Shown here: positions 39,880 to 48,785 of the stretch, one piece after another
Position numbering within the stretch: the stretch's first letter is position 1
Layout: each line of letters begins with the position of its first letter
Assembly (NCBI RefSeq): GCF_009176305.1
Contig: NZ_BLAJ01000003.1
Location: forward strand, 558,001-622,000
Length of the DNA: 64,000 nt
Direction of reading: 5' to 3'
From: Martinezella dioscoreae
GTDB lineage: Bacteria > Pseudomonadota > Alphaproteobacteria > Rhizobiales > Rhizobiaceae
Position numbers and translations under genes: made by a program
Notes under the pieces: generated by a model
Databases searched by the model: none
What the model saw: only the letters and a program-made list of their open reading frames with translations
What the model was told of the DNA's origin: nothing

Positions 39880-40425
39880 TTACTGTCCCTGCTTCGAACG
39901 CGGCGGAAACAGCATCGGTCCCTGATCCTTCTGCTGATCAGCCGGCGCCTGCTGCGCGGCCGGCGGATTGGGGTCGATGAGGATCTCGTATGGCGCACCG
40001 AGACCGCGCCGGCGCGTGACGCGCGAATAATAGGGCTTGATCAGCCAGGTCGTATCCTCATTGACGGTGACGTCGGCGGTGTTGCCGTCTTCATCCGTGC
40101 CGAAGAAGGATTCATCCTCGCTCGACGAGAGGTCGAAGATCGCCATATAGGCATATTTGCTCTTCGAGCTGAAGGTAATCCGCACATGCTGGCCCTTCTT
40201 CAGCGGCAGCATGTAGACCTTGCCCTTGCCGAATTTCGTCCAGCCCGTCAGCCGCTCGAGGACGGCCGGCAGGGCGATCTTTTCAAGCTTTTCGCCACGA
40301 TCGAGCTGCGGCAGCTGCTGTTGCTGGGTATTGCTTTGCGCATGGGCCACTGCGGCGTTGAACAGCGCAACCATCGTCAGCGAAAGACCAAGAAGCACAG
40401 CTCTCACGGTCGCACCAATGCGCAA
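39880..40425 (-). CDS. Secreted hypothetical protein
   Basis: A 181-residue protein not assigned to a characterised family. A signal peptide (VRAVLLGLSLTMVALFNAAV, cleavage near AHA) precedes a Gln-rich linker, a compact beta-rich domain (KGKVYMLPLKKGQHVRITF, YAYMAIFDLSSSEDESFFG) and a Gln/Pro-rich tail. It is probably periplasmic. TTG 40425 is taken as start because GGAGG lies 7 bases upstream; this RBS is inside the 3' end of tag, giving a 22-bp overlap and implying translational coupling with tag. Confidence 0.7.
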   Translation of the reverse strand: MRIGATVRAVLLGLSLTMVALFNAAVAHAQSNTQQQQLPQLDRGEKLEKIALPAVLERLTGWTKFGKGKVYMLPLKKGQHVRITFSSKSKYAYMAIFDLSSSEDESFFGTDEDGNTADVTVNEDTTWLIKPYYSRVTRRRGLGAPYEILIDPNPPAAQQAPADQQKDQGPMLFPPRSKQGQ

Positions 40426-41033
40426 CGCATCGCCTCCACCTCTTTCCGGCAATAGCAGCCCTCGATGTGGTCGTTGACCAGGCCCATGGCCTGCATGAAG
40501 GCATAAACTGTGGTCGGGCCGACAAAGGTCCAGCCGCGTTTCTTCAGATCCTTCGAAATCCGCACCGAAGCCGCTGTGGTCGGATTGGCGCGCAGATGGG
40601 CAAGGTCAAAGATCTCCGGGCGCTCGGCGGCGGTCGGCTCATGGCTCCAGAAATAGCGGGCGAGCGAACCGAATTCGTCGCGCATCTCAATGGCGCGGCG
40701 AGCATTGTTGATGGTGGAAACGATCTTGCCGCGATGGCGGATGATGCCGGCATCGCCGAGGCAGCGCTCGATATCAGCCTCGCCAAACTTGGCGACTTTC
40801 TCGAAATCGAAGCCCGCAAAAGCGGCGCGAAAATTCTCGCGCTTGCGCAGTATCGTCAGCCAGGACAGGCCCGACTGGAAGCCTTCGAGGCAGATCTTTT
40901 CAAACAGCCTGACGTCATTGACAACAGGCCGCCCCCATTCCTCGTCGTGATAGCGCTGATATTCCGGCAGATTGCCGTGCCAGAAGCAGCGGTTCTTGCC
41001 ATCTTCGCCGGTGATAATGCCTGTTTCGGCCAT
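40404..41033 (-). CDS. tag: DNA-3-methyladenine glycosylase I
   Basis: A 209-residue base-excision repair enzyme removing 3-methyladenine. It has the Tag signature RCFWHGNLPEYQRYHDEEWG-type start (Cys and His zinc ligands), the FEKICLEGFQSGLSW segment with catalytic Glu, and the C-terminal VNDHIEGCYC that completes the zinc site. It is followed by an overlapping secreted-protein gene on the same strand. It may be part of a general alkylation repair capacity; no ada or alkB is in view. Confidence 0.95.
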   Translation of the reverse strand: MAETGIITGEDGKNRCFWHGNLPEYQRYHDEEWGRPVVNDVRLFEKICLEGFQSGLSWLTILRKRENFRAAFAGFDFEKVAKFGEADIERCLGDAGIIRHRGKIVSTINNARRAIEMRDEFGSLARYFWSHEPTAAERPEIFDLAHLRANPTTAASVRISKDLKKRGWTFVGPTTVYAFMQAMGLVNDHIEGCYCRKEVEAMRCALVRP

Positions 41034-41335
41034 TTTCGCGTTTCGTCCCCTATTTCAGCACGCGCTACCGGGAGCCGGTATGCAACTATCGGATAAATTG
41101 AGATCAATCAAACGCTTAAATTCATAGACTGACTTCGACGACCGCGCATTCCGATTCATGATTTACCACTTGCAAACCATCTTTCCAAACCAAGCGGTAA
41201 CCCTGACAAAGCTTTATCGGCTTCGCGGCATTTTGATGAATAGATGTTTACCATTCGCTCGCGTGCAAGTGGCACCATGGTTTCGACCGGGTGCTTTCGC
41301 GCCCATCTTCGGCCCATGTGTAGAGAGTTTGTCCG
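41034..41335. other. Divergent gap between tag and first L,D-transpeptidase gene
   Basis: 302 bp, AT-richer than the genes, with no supported frame. It must hold promoters in both directions, but I cannot identify convincing -35/-10 pairs. Confidence 0.5.
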
Positions 41336-42118
41336 ATGATGAAACATGCCGTCCTGTTTGCCGCGGGCGCTCTAAGCCTGCTTGCCTCCACCGCCTTTGC
41401 CGACGATCGCTATCAGTCGCGCCCGCCCGTCATCGTCAGTCCCGATCTGACCGCCCCCTGGGTGATGCAGCTTGGCGGCGGCAACGTGCAGCCGGTCGTC
41501 TATCCCCGCCCGATGGCGCGCCGCGCCGCCGATCCCAGAATGGAGCAGCAGGCCAATCCGCAGGTGCGCCAAGTCGTGCAGCCTCGCGGGCTGTTTGCAC
41601 GTCCCACTGTGCAGCAGGTCGCCATGGCCCGTCCGCAATATCCGGCAATCCGTGGCCAGATCAATCCGCAGTTCCTGCCGCAGATCGTCGACTATCAGAC
41701 GAAGGAAAAGCCCGGCAGCATCGTCATTGATACCAACAACCGTTTCCTTTATCTGGTGATGGATGGCGGCAAGGCGCGGCGCTATGGCGTCGGCGTCGGC
41801 AAGCCGGGCTTCGAATGGGCCGGCGCTCACACCGTGACCCGCAAGCAGGAATGGCCGGACTGGACGCCGCCGGCCGAAATGATCTCTCGCGAAGCAGCCA
41901 AGGGCCATTATCTGCCGGCGCACATGGAAGGCGGTGAAGGCAATCCGCTCGGCGCCCGCGCCATGTATCTCGGCTCCACCCTCTATCGCATCCATGGCAC
42001 CAACGCACCCTGGACGATCGGCAGTGCCGTCTCCTCCGGCTGCATCCGGCTTCGCAACGAGGATGTCATCGACCTCTACAACCGCGTCAAGGTCGGCACC
42101 CGCGTCACCGTCATGTAA
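41336..42118 (+). CDS. L,D-transpeptidase (YkuD domain), first of tandem pair
   Basis: A 260-residue periplasmic enzyme. A signal peptide (cleavage after AFA, before DDRYQSRPP) leads to a Pro/Arg-rich spacer and then the YkuD domain from about 120. Catalytic residues are His220 in HGTN and Cys236 in SSGCIRLRN. Such enzymes form 3-3 cross-links in peptidoglycan or attach proteins to it, and are abundant in Rhizobiales. A second, shorter YkuD gene follows after 216 bp, so the pair probably arose by duplication. Confidence 0.93.
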   Translation: MMKHAVLFAAGALSLLASTAFADDRYQSRPPVIVSPDLTAPWVMQLGGGNVQPVVYPRPMARRAADPRMEQQANPQVRQVVQPRGLFARPTVQQVAMARPQYPAIRGQINPQFLPQIVDYQTKEKPGSIVIDTNNRFLYLVMDGGKARRYGVGVGKPGFEWAGAHTVTRKQEWPDWTPPAEMISREAAKGHYLPAHMEGGEGNPLGARAMYLGSTLYRIHGTNAPWTIGSAVSSGCIRLRNEDVIDLYNRVKVGTRVTVM

Positions 42119-42334
42119 TCTTGAAGGACAGGGACCTATGCGGCGATACTATCCCATCGAAGGGGCAGTATTCGCCGCACCGGAAAGCCCTCCACTATAG
42201 TTCAGACTATAGTCTGATCCGCGATAGAAGAGAGGCCGGTTCTTCCAGGCCATTCTCCTCATCGGGCATTTTGATCTTGATCCCTTCGTCGGTTCCGGTA
42301 GTTTCCTAGCGAATTCAACGAGGGGAATGCCATT

Positions 42335-43033
42335 ATGAAAGCAGCATTGTCGATCGTGACGACAGGTGTCGTTGCGGCGTGTCTTCTTGCAGCATCGAAC
42401 GCAGCAGCCTTCACCGCTTCAGCACCCATTGCGACGTCGGCCACGCGCGCCGACGTAATCAAGGTGGCGATGGAACCACAGGGCCAGGTGAAGCCGCAGT
42501 TTCAGCGGCGCATGGTGCGGCTGGCAACGAACGAGGAACCCGGCACAGTCATCGTCGACACCAACAACAAGTATCTCTACCTCGTCGAAGGCAATAATCG
42601 CGCAAGACGCTACGGCATCGGCGTCGGCCGCGATGGCTTCGGCTGGTCGGGCGTGGTCAAGGTCGGCCGCAAGGCGGAATGGCCCGGCTGGACTCCGCCG
42701 CCGGAAATGATCGTTCGCGAAGCCAAGAAGGGCCACAAGCTGCCGGCCTATCAGGAAGGCGGCGAAGATAACCCGCTCGGCGCGCGCGCCATGTACCTCT
42801 ATCGCAACGGTAACGACACCGCCTTCCGAATCCATGGGACCAACCAGCCATGGAGCATCGGCCTCAACATGTCCTCCGGCTGCATCCGCATGATGAACAA
42901 GGATGTGATCGATCTCTATGACCGCGTTCCGGTCGGCACGAAGGTCATCGTCGTCGGTCCCGGCAACAAGCAGGGCGAGGTCAGCTACCAGGATCGCGGC
43001 GTCGATGTGCTGAGAACCCTGTTCGGCGGCTGA
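42335..43033 (+). CDS. L,D-transpeptidase (YkuD domain), second of tandem pair
   Basis: A 232-residue secreted enzyme with a signal peptide ([20 protein letters not shown]...) and a YkuD domain. Catalytic His167 (HGTN) and Cys183 (SSGCIRMMN) are intact. It shares long similar stretches with the upstream gene ([25 protein letters not shown]), but has a shorter spacer and a C-terminal extension after the catalytic core. RBS AGGGGA precedes ATG 42335. The outer-membrane LpxQ-like gene lies downstream. Confidence 0.93.
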   Translation: MKAALSIVTTGVVAACLLAASNAAAFTASAPIATSATRADVIKVAMEPQGQVKPQFQRRMVRLATNEEPGTVIVDTNNKYLYLVEGNNRARRYGIGVGRDGFGWSGVVKVGRKAEWPGWTPPPEMIVREAKKGHKLPAYQEGGEDNPLGARAMYLYRNGNDTAFRIHGTNQPWSIGLNMSSGCIRMMNKDVIDLYDRVPVGTKVIVVGPGNKQGEVSYQDRGVDVLRTLFGG

Positions 43034-43063
43034 TAGACTCCGCCCGAATCAGGCATCAAGATA

Positions 43064-43115
43064 ACGGGCGTCCTTTCCTGGCATGGCATCATTCACGCCA
43101 CGGAAGGATGCCCGT
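43064..43115 (+). terminator. Hairpin after the second L,D-transpeptidase gene
   Basis: ACGGGCGTCCTT pairs with AAGGATGCCCGT (one G-T pair), plus CC/GG after a bulge, 30 bp past the stop. There is no T-run. The whole 302-bp gap 43034-43335 otherwise shows no gene; the LpxQ-like promoter should be in its right half. Confidence 0.55.
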
Positions 43116-43335
43116 ATCACTTGCAATAGCTCATTGCGTGCAGGCGCGGATGGAGACACTGTTGCGCCGGTGTTACAGCCTGAAACTTATCACGCTGCAC
43201 CGCTGAAAAACGGCGCGTCGCCTTCAGTTTGACGTCAGTTTTCCCGCCTAAGCCGTACTTGCCTACCCATGACTGCAATAGAAGTGTCATGGAAGCGCGT
43301 TTAGATGGCGGCACTTTGGCATTCGGGGATTTCAT

Positions 43336-44007
43336 ATGCATCGTGCATTTCGCATCAAGCAGCCGGCATTCGCCGCGCTTGCGACTTCCGCATTCATATT
43401 TGCCGCAAGCTCTGCCTCGGCAGAGATGCAATTTTCCGCTTACGGCGGTATACAGGGCGCGACGGGCAGCAATGTGACCACGTCGGACGGCGCCGATTTC
43501 GATCCGAACTGGTCGGGCAAATCCTTCAAGATGCCGCCTTATTTCGGCTTCCGCGGCATCTGGTGGCTCGATGAGTTCGACAAGCCGAACTGGGGCGTGT
43601 CGCTCGATTATACCCATGCGAAGGTCTATGGCGATCTCGGCAATACGCCCGGCTGGTCGCATTTCGAATTCACCGACGGCCTGAACATGTTGACGCTGAA
43701 CGCGCTCTACCGCTTCCAGGACCCTACCCGCAACTGGACGCCCTATGTGGGCTTGGGTGCCGGTATCAACGTGCCGCATGTCGAAGTCACACGCGCTTCC
43801 GGTACGACTTTCGACTACCAGTTCGGCGGTGCTTCGCTGCAGGCACAGGCGGGCGTCAGCTATCAGTTCGCCAAGCACTGGTCGACCTTCGTCGAATATA
43901 AGGGCAACTACAACTTCGTGAACAACGTCTCGATCGACAGCGGCGATACGCTGAAGACCAGGGTCTTTACGCACGCGCTCGACTTCGGCGTTTCGTTCAA
44001 CTTCTGA
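43336..44007 (+). CDS. lpxQ: Outer-membrane beta-barrel protein, LpxQ-like lipid A oxidase
   Basis: A 223-residue protein with signal peptide (cleavage after SASA, before EMQFSAYGG) and alternating aromatic/hydrophobic strands ending in FGVSFNF, the C-terminal Phe typical of outer-membrane barrels. It resembles rhizobial LpxQ, the O2-dependent enzyme that oxidises the proximal glucosamine of lipid A to 2-aminogluconate. The match is by recognition of the N-terminal pattern (HRAFRIKQPAFAALATSAFI) and size, so a generic barrel remains possible. RBS GGGGAT lies upstream. Confidence 0.65.
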   Translation: MHRAFRIKQPAFAALATSAFIFAASSASAEMQFSAYGGIQGATGSNVTTSDGADFDPNWSGKSFKMPPYFGFRGIWWLDEFDKPNWGVSLDYTHAKVYGDLGNTPGWSHFEFTDGLNMLTLNALYRFQDPTRNWTPYVGLGAGINVPHVEVTRASGTTFDYQFGGASLQAQAGVSYQFAKHWSTFVEYKGNYNFVNNVSIDSGDTLKTRVFTHALDFGVSFNF

Positions 44008-44082
44008 CGTTCCTCAGGCTGAAGTCGCAATCGATCCCTCAAACCGGTTCAGGCTTGGGGGATCTTGTGCTATGTTTCAGCC

Positions 44083-44430
44083 ATGAGCTTTTTCTACTAC
44101 CGATGTGACTGGATCCATCCGGAAAGCGAGGAGCCAGTCATCGTTTATTATGAAGTCGATGTCGCCGGCGATGTTCCGCGACTGATCGACGTGTTCGCGG
44201 ACGGCCGCCGGCATTGTATGTCGGTTGCCGACTATGCTGCATTGGGCCGCGAGAGGCCGCGGGTCACCAGCCTTGTGGAAGGCTCGTTCTATGACGGCAT
44301 CGCCGGCCTGGTGGATGGCCTCTTCTTCGAGGAAGGACAGGATCGCATCAGCATGACGCAGATTGCCGCCGAACGGTTCGAGGTCGAATGGCAGGCTCAT
44401 CGCCTGCCCACGCCGGACAAGCTGCATTAG
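44083..44430 (+). CDS. DUF6881-like hypothetical protein
   Basis: A 115-residue cytoplasmic protein. The start MSFFYYRCDWIHPESEEPV, then IVYYEVD and a DVFADGRRH strand, match the general pattern of small DUF6881 proteins; the function is unknown. ATG 44083 is preferred to 44065 because the conserved part begins there. It is convergent with glcF across a 48-bp palindromic repeat. Confidence 0.65.
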   Translation: MSFFYYRCDWIHPESEEPVIVYYEVDVAGDVPRLIDVFADGRRHCMSVADYAALGRERPRVTSLVEGSFYDGIAGLVDGLFFEEGQDRISMTQIAAERFEVEWQAHRLPTPDKLH

Positions 44431-44433
44431 GAT

Positions 44434-44477
44434 GCAATTCCAGACGAAAAACCGCTCTGCACTTTTCCTGGAATTGC
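44434..44477. repeat. Rhizobial GCAATTCCAG palindromic repeat
   Basis: Arms GCAATTCCAG (44434-44443) and CTGGAATTGC (44468-44477) are perfect reverse complements around a 24-base spacer. It fills the whole gap between the stops of two convergent genes, touching the glcF stop codon, and can serve as a hairpin for both transcripts. Elements of this look are common between rhizobial genes. Confidence 0.75.
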
Positions 44478-44478
44478 T

Positions 44479-45798
44479 CTAAGCAGCAGCCGGCTGCAGG
44501 CCCTTCAGTTTCGCCGGTATCTCGCCGCCATAGGCCCAATCCAGCAATTCCACCGTATGCAGGATGGGAATGCCGGTTCCGGTGGCGATCTGGGTGATGC
44601 AGCCGATGTTGCCCGTTGCGATGATATCGGCTTTCGTCGCCTCGATGTTCCTGACCTTGCGCGCTTTCAGCTCGGCCGAAATTTCCGGCTGCATGATGTT
44701 GTAGGTGCCGGCCGAGCCGCAACAAAGATGTCCCTCCGCCGGGTCGCGCACCGTGAAGCCGGCCGCCTTCAAAAGCAGCTTCGGCGCCATTGTGATCTTC
44801 TGCCCATGCTGCATGGAGCAGGCGGAATGATAGGCGACCGCGATGCCGCGCGGCATATGTGACGGAAGGTCGAGACTTGCGAGATATTCCGTGACGTCCT
44901 TGGCAAGCGCCGAGACCCTTGCCGCCTTGTCGGCATAGGCCGGATCGAGGCGCAGCATATGACCATAATCCTTGATCGTCGTGCCGCAGCCTGAAGCAGT
45001 GACGATGATGGCATCAAGCCCTCCGGCCTCGATCTCGCGCAGCCACACATCGACATTGGCGCGGGCGGCGGCGAGCGCCTGTTCCTCGCGGCCCATGTGA
45101 TGAACCAGCGAACCGCAGCACGCTTCCCCCTCCGGCACGACGACCTCGACACCGAGGCGCGTCAGCAGGCGGATGGTGGCCGCGTTGATTTCGGGATCGA
45201 GCACCGGCTGGGCGCAGCCCGTCAGGATCGCCACGCGACCGCGCCGCTCCGCTTGCGGCTCGTAGCGGGCGGGCTTGGCAAAGGCAGATGGCGCTGGGAT
45301 GCTGCGCGGCGCAAGATCGAGCATGGCAGCGAAAGCCTTCAATGCTGGAACGCGCTTCAACAGCCCCTTGAACGGTCGGCCAAAGTTCGCAAGCTGCAGG
45401 GCCAGCCGGAAGCGGCGGGGATAGGGCAAAACAGCGGCCAGCACATTGCGGGTCAGCCGGTCCATCAGCGGACGTTTGTAGGTATTCTCGACATGAACGC
45501 GCGCATGGTCGATCAGGTGCATGTAATCGACGCCTGAGGGACAGGTCGTGGTGCAGGCAAGGCAGGAAAGGCAGCGGTCGATATGTGTCACCACTTCGGC
45601 ATCGGCTGGCCGGCCGTTTTCCAGCATATCCTTGATGAGATAGATGCGGCCGCGCGGGCTGTCGAGCTCATTGCCGAGCGTCACGTAGGTCGGACAGGTG
45701 GCGGTGCAGAAGCCGCAATGCACGCATTTGCGCAGGATCGCCTCGGATTCGGCCACATGCGGATCGGCAAGCTGTTCGGGCGTGAAATTGGTTTGCAT
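44479..45798 (-). CDS. glcF: Glycolate oxidase iron-sulfur subunit GlcF
   Basis: A 439-residue electron-transfer subunit of membrane-associated glycolate dehydrogenase. Two 4Fe-4S clusters are ligated by CVHCGFCTATCP (Cys25, 28, 31, 35) and CLSCLACTTTCP (Cys76, 79, 82, 86). Two CCG domains follow (CCGSLVHHMG and CCGSAGTY). It is the third gene of glcD-glcE-glcF but is separated from glcE by 231 bp containing a RIME-like element. Confidence 0.95.
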   Translation of the reverse strand: MQTNFTPEQLADPHVAESEAILRKCVHCGFCTATCPTYVTLGNELDSPRGRIYLIKDMLENGRPADAEVVTHIDRCLSCLACTTTCPSGVDYMHLIDHARVHVENTYKRPLMDRLTRNVLAAVLPYPRRFRLALQLANFGRPFKGLLKRVPALKAFAAMLDLAPRSIPAPSAFAKPARYEPQAERRGRVAILTGCAQPVLDPEINAATIRLLTRLGVEVVVPEGEACCGSLVHHMGREEQALAAARANVDVWLREIEAGGLDAIIVTASGCGTTIKDYGHMLRLDPAYADKAARVSALAKDVTEYLASLDLPSHMPRGIAVAYHSACSMQHGQKITMAPKLLLKAAGFTVRDPAEGHLCCGSAGTYNIMQPEISAELKARKVRNIEATKADIIATGNIGCITQIATGTGIPILHTVELLDWAYGGEIPAKLKGLQPAAA

Positions 45799-45852
45799 CA
45801 GCCGAGCCCTCGACTCTTTCCTACCAGAACAAAGGCGCCCATCATATCCCGT

Positions 45853-46005
45853 CGAGCCCCCTCATCCGCCCTGTCGGGCACCTTCTCCCCAGAGGGAGAA
45901 GGAGGAATCCATCTTCCTCCTCCCTTGCCGGAAAGAAAATCGTGGAATCGCGGCAAACAAGGTCATTCCCTCTCCGCCGCAGGGAGAGGGCTAGGGTGAG
46001 GGGGT
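45853..46005. repeat. RIME-like element between glcE and glcF
   Basis: The left end (CGAGCCCCCTCATCCG, then CACCTTCTCCCC and GGGAGAAGG) matches the right half of the element at 31087-31248. The right end has a different hairpin, CCCTCTCC/GGGAGAGGG, followed by TAGGGTGAGGGGG. The whole looks like a mosaic of two palindromic modules inserted inside the glc operon. Confidence 0.85.
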
Positions 46006-46029
46006 AACCAGCCAAAGACTCCATCCGCA

Positions 46030-47229
46030 TCACCCCATCTTCCCCGGATTGAAAATCCCGGCCGGATCAAATTTTTCCTTCACGCGCGCCGAAAGCAGCG
46101 CCACCGCTTCGGGCTGCGGCTGGAAAGCCGCTGTCGTCGCGCGGTGGGCCGGGGTGGCGCGCATCAAGGTGGCATGCCCACCGCCTAAAGCATGAATGTA
46201 GCGCCTGAGCATATCGCCTTCGGGTTCTGCTTCCATGCGCATCCAGACAAGACCACCCTGCCAGTCATAATAGGCATCCACGCCTTCTTCCAGGCGAAGT
46301 GCCGCGACGAGCTGGTGGCCGATGCTGGGTGCCACGGACACACGCCAAACGGGGCGCGTCGTACCATCCGCATAGGGCTTTACATCGCGGATCTCGCGCC
46401 AGAGTCTGCGGCTGTCATCTTCTGCAAGGCGCTTCACCGACCCGAGCCGGGCCATCGCGGCGGTAAGCTTTTCGCCGCGGACCGAGACAGAGCCGGGGAG
46501 ACCCTCAATGCGCAGCACAGTCGCCTCCCCTTGCGGCAGCTTGCCGTCGAGAAAGGACCAGGCGACGGTCAGCGGCAGATGGGCAGCGCCCGATACCTCG
46601 AGCGGCAGAGCCATGGCCGCAGCCATGGCATTGGCGGCTTCCGCATCGTTGAGGCCGGAGACGACGATCGTTTCCTCCGTCTTCGGCTTTGGCGGCACGC
46701 GGAACGTTACTTCGGTCAGAAGGCCGAGCGTGCCGTGCGAACCGGCCATTAGCTTGACGAGATCGAGGCCGGTGACATTCTTCATCACCCTTCCGCCGGC
46801 CTTGACGATCTCACCCCGGCCATTGACGAAGCGGACACCGAGCAGGCTGTCGCGCGCGGCACCGCTGACGAAACGACGCGGGCCGGAGACATTGGCCGCG
46901 AAAATGCCGCCGATCGTCGGCTCGCCTTCGGTCGCCATCAGTGGCCTATGATCCATGGGCTCGAAGGCCATCATCTGGCCGGCCTCGGCAAGAGCGGCCT
47001 CGATCTCCGCGGCCGGGGTGCCGGCGCGAGCCGTCATCACCATCTCACCTGGATTGTAGGCGACGATACCGGTCAGCTCACTTGACGAGAGCACCGCTTC
47101 GGACGCGACCGCATTGCCGAAGCCGGATCGCGTGTTGCCGCCGACGATCGCCAAAGCTCCGCCGCGTGCCGTGTGATCGCGGATGATGGAGGCCGCTTCC
47201 TCGTCAGTCCTGGGGTGAAATTCCGTCAT
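46030..47229 (-). CDS. glcE: Glycolate oxidase FAD-binding subunit GlcE
   Basis: A 399-residue FAD-linked subunit. The FAD_binding_4 domain at the N-terminus has the phosphate-binding loop IVGGNTRSGFG and SSSELTGIVAYNPGEM; the GDLVKLMAGSHGTLGLLTE-like segment follows. Start ATG 47229 overlaps the glcD stop by 4 bp (ATGA), so the two are translationally coupled; the open frame further upstream is inside glcD and discounted. Confidence 0.94.
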   Translation of the reverse strand: MTEFHPRTDEEAASIIRDHTARGGALAIVGGNTRSGFGNAVASEAVLSSSELTGIVAYNPGEMVMTARAGTPAAEIEAALAEAGQMMAFEPMDHRPLMATEGEPTIGGIFAANVSGPRRFVSGAARDSLLGVRFVNGRGEIVKAGGRVMKNVTGLDLVKLMAGSHGTLGLLTEVTFRVPPKPKTEETIVVSGLNDAEAANAMAAAMALPLEVSGAAHLPLTVAWSFLDGKLPQGEATVLRIEGLPGSVSVRGEKLTAAMARLGSVKRLAEDDSRRLWREIRDVKPYADGTTRPVWRVSVAPSIGHQLVAALRLEEGVDAYYDWQGGLVWMRMEAEPEGDMLRRYIHALGGGHATLMRATPAHRATTAAFQPQPEAVALLSARVKEKFDPAGIFNPGKMG

Positions 47230-48665
47230 GCGGCGTTGCGTCCGTCGAGCGGGAAGACCTTGGAAGGATTGAGAATCCAGCCGGGATCGAAGGCGGCGCG
47301 GACCGACATCATCTGGGCAAGATCGACATCGGCATATTGATGACGCATCAGGTCGCGCTTCTCGATGCCCACACCATGCTCGCCGGTGAGGCAACCGCCG
47401 GCATCGACGCAGAGCCGCAGGATATCGTTGCCGGCCGCTTCCGCCTTGGCTGCCTCATCGGGGTCATTGGCATTGAAGAGGATCAGTGGATGCATATTGC
47501 CATCGCCTGCGTGGAAAACATTGGCGACGCGCAGGCCATAGCGATCGACGATCTCCGTCGTCTTCTGCAGGACATAGGAGAGCTGGCTGAGCGGCACGGT
47601 ACCATCCATGCAAATATAATCGGCGATGCGGCCGGTGGCACCGAAGGCGGATTTCCGGCCTTTCCAGATCAACGCCGCCTCGGTCGCCGACTGGCATTCG
47701 CGCACGGTCTTGACCTTGTGGGTGCGGGCAATGGCGACGATGCTAGCAAGCATATCGTCCATCTCCGCTTCGGAGCCCTCCACCTCGACGATCAGCAGGG
47801 CCCCTACATCAAGGGGATAGCCGGCTTTGGCAAAGGCTTCACAGATCTCGATCGCCGGCTTGTCCATGAATTCAATCGCAACAGGGATGATCCCGGCGGC
47901 AATCACATCGGCCACACAGGCGCCGGCCTCCTCGGAACTGTCGAAGCCGAAGAGCACCGGCCGGGCGCCTTCTGGCTTGGCGATGAGCCGCACTGTCGCC
48001 TCTGTGACAATGCCAAGCTGGCCTTCAGAGCCGCAGACAAGGCCGAGCAGATCGTAGCCCGCCGCATCCAGCGCCTTGCCGCCGAGATCGATGACGGTGC
48101 CGTCGGTCAACACCAGCTTGACGCCGAGCAGATTGTTCGTCGTGACACCGTATTTCAAGCAGTGGGCGCCGCCGGAATTCATGCCGATATTGCCGCCGAT
48201 GGTGCAGGCAAGCTGCGAACTCGGGTCGGGCGCATAGAAGAAGCCGTCGGCCGAAACGCTTTCGGAGACGTGCAGGTTCGTCACCCCCGCCTGTACCGTC
48301 GCAGTGCGGTTGGCATAATCGATATCGAGGATGCGGTTCATCTTGGAGAGGCCGAGAACGACGGCATCCTCCTGCGGTATCGCGCCGCCGGAGAGCGATG
48401 TGCCGGCACCGCGCGGCACGACGGGAATGCCGTAGCGGTGACAATATTTCATGACGGCCGCCACTTCCGCCGTCGAGCGTGGCAAGGCGACGGCGAGCGG
48501 CAGGCGGCGATAGGACACGAAGGCATCGGTTTCGAAGGGCACGAGTTCGCGCTGCTCGTGGATCAGGCATTCCGGCGCGAGAAGATCCGCGAGGTCGGCA
48601 ACGATCGCGCTGCGCCGCGCCAGAACATCCGCACGCGGCTCCAGAAATGAAATGGCCTCGGCCAT
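47226..48665 (-). CDS. glcD: Glycolate oxidase subunit GlcD
   Basis: A 479-residue FAD flavoprotein that oxidises glycolate to glyoxylate. The PCMH-type FAD domain shows VPRGAGTSLSGG and GGNIGMNSGGAHCLKYG; the C-terminal domain has the VFHAGDGNMHPLIL metal/substrate region and CLTGEHGVGIEKRD. A strong RBS (AAGGAGGATCGC) places the start at 48665. A divergent LysR gene, 120 bp away, probably controls glcDEF. Confidence 0.95.
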   Translation of the reverse strand: MAEAISFLEPRADVLARRSAIVADLADLLAPECLIHEQRELVPFETDAFVSYRRLPLAVALPRSTAEVAAVMKYCHRYGIPVVPRGAGTSLSGGAIPQEDAVVLGLSKMNRILDIDYANRTATVQAGVTNLHVSESVSADGFFYAPDPSSQLACTIGGNIGMNSGGAHCLKYGVTTNNLLGVKLVLTDGTVIDLGGKALDAAGYDLLGLVCGSEGQLGIVTEATVRLIAKPEGARPVLFGFDSSEEAGACVADVIAAGIIPVAIEFMDKPAIEICEAFAKAGYPLDVGALLIVEVEGSEAEMDDMLASIVAIARTHKVKTVRECQSATEAALIWKGRKSAFGATGRIADYICMDGTVPLSQLSYVLQKTTEIVDRYGLRVANVFHAGDGNMHPLILFNANDPDEAAKAEAAGNDILRLCVDAGGCLTGEHGVGIEKRDLMRHQYADVDLAQMMSVRAAFDPGWILNPSKVFPLDGRNAA

Positions 48666-48785
48666 GCGATCCTCCTTCTGCATCCCATTACGGACGCAGC
48701 CCCTTTTAGCGCATTACAGGCTTAGCGCTTTCCCAAGTTTGGAGCAAATGATAAGCACTTATTCCAAAACAGGAAATAATTCTGC
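48666..48785. promoter_or_regulatory. Divergent glcD/LysR control region
   Basis: Holds two short inverted repeats: ATAAG-CA-CTTAT (48751-48762) and TTCC-N6-GGAA (48762-48775). Both are close to the LysR start, a usual place for LysR autoregulatory and activator sites. The glcD RBS is at its left end. Binding by the LysR protein is inferred. Confidence 0.5.

Noticed and set aside
43117..43974. 285-codon open frame on the minus strand
   Set aside because: Antisense to the LpxQ-like gene, which has a signal peptide and barrel end.
47337..48650. 437-codon open frame on the plus strand
   Set aside because: Entirely antisense to glcD.
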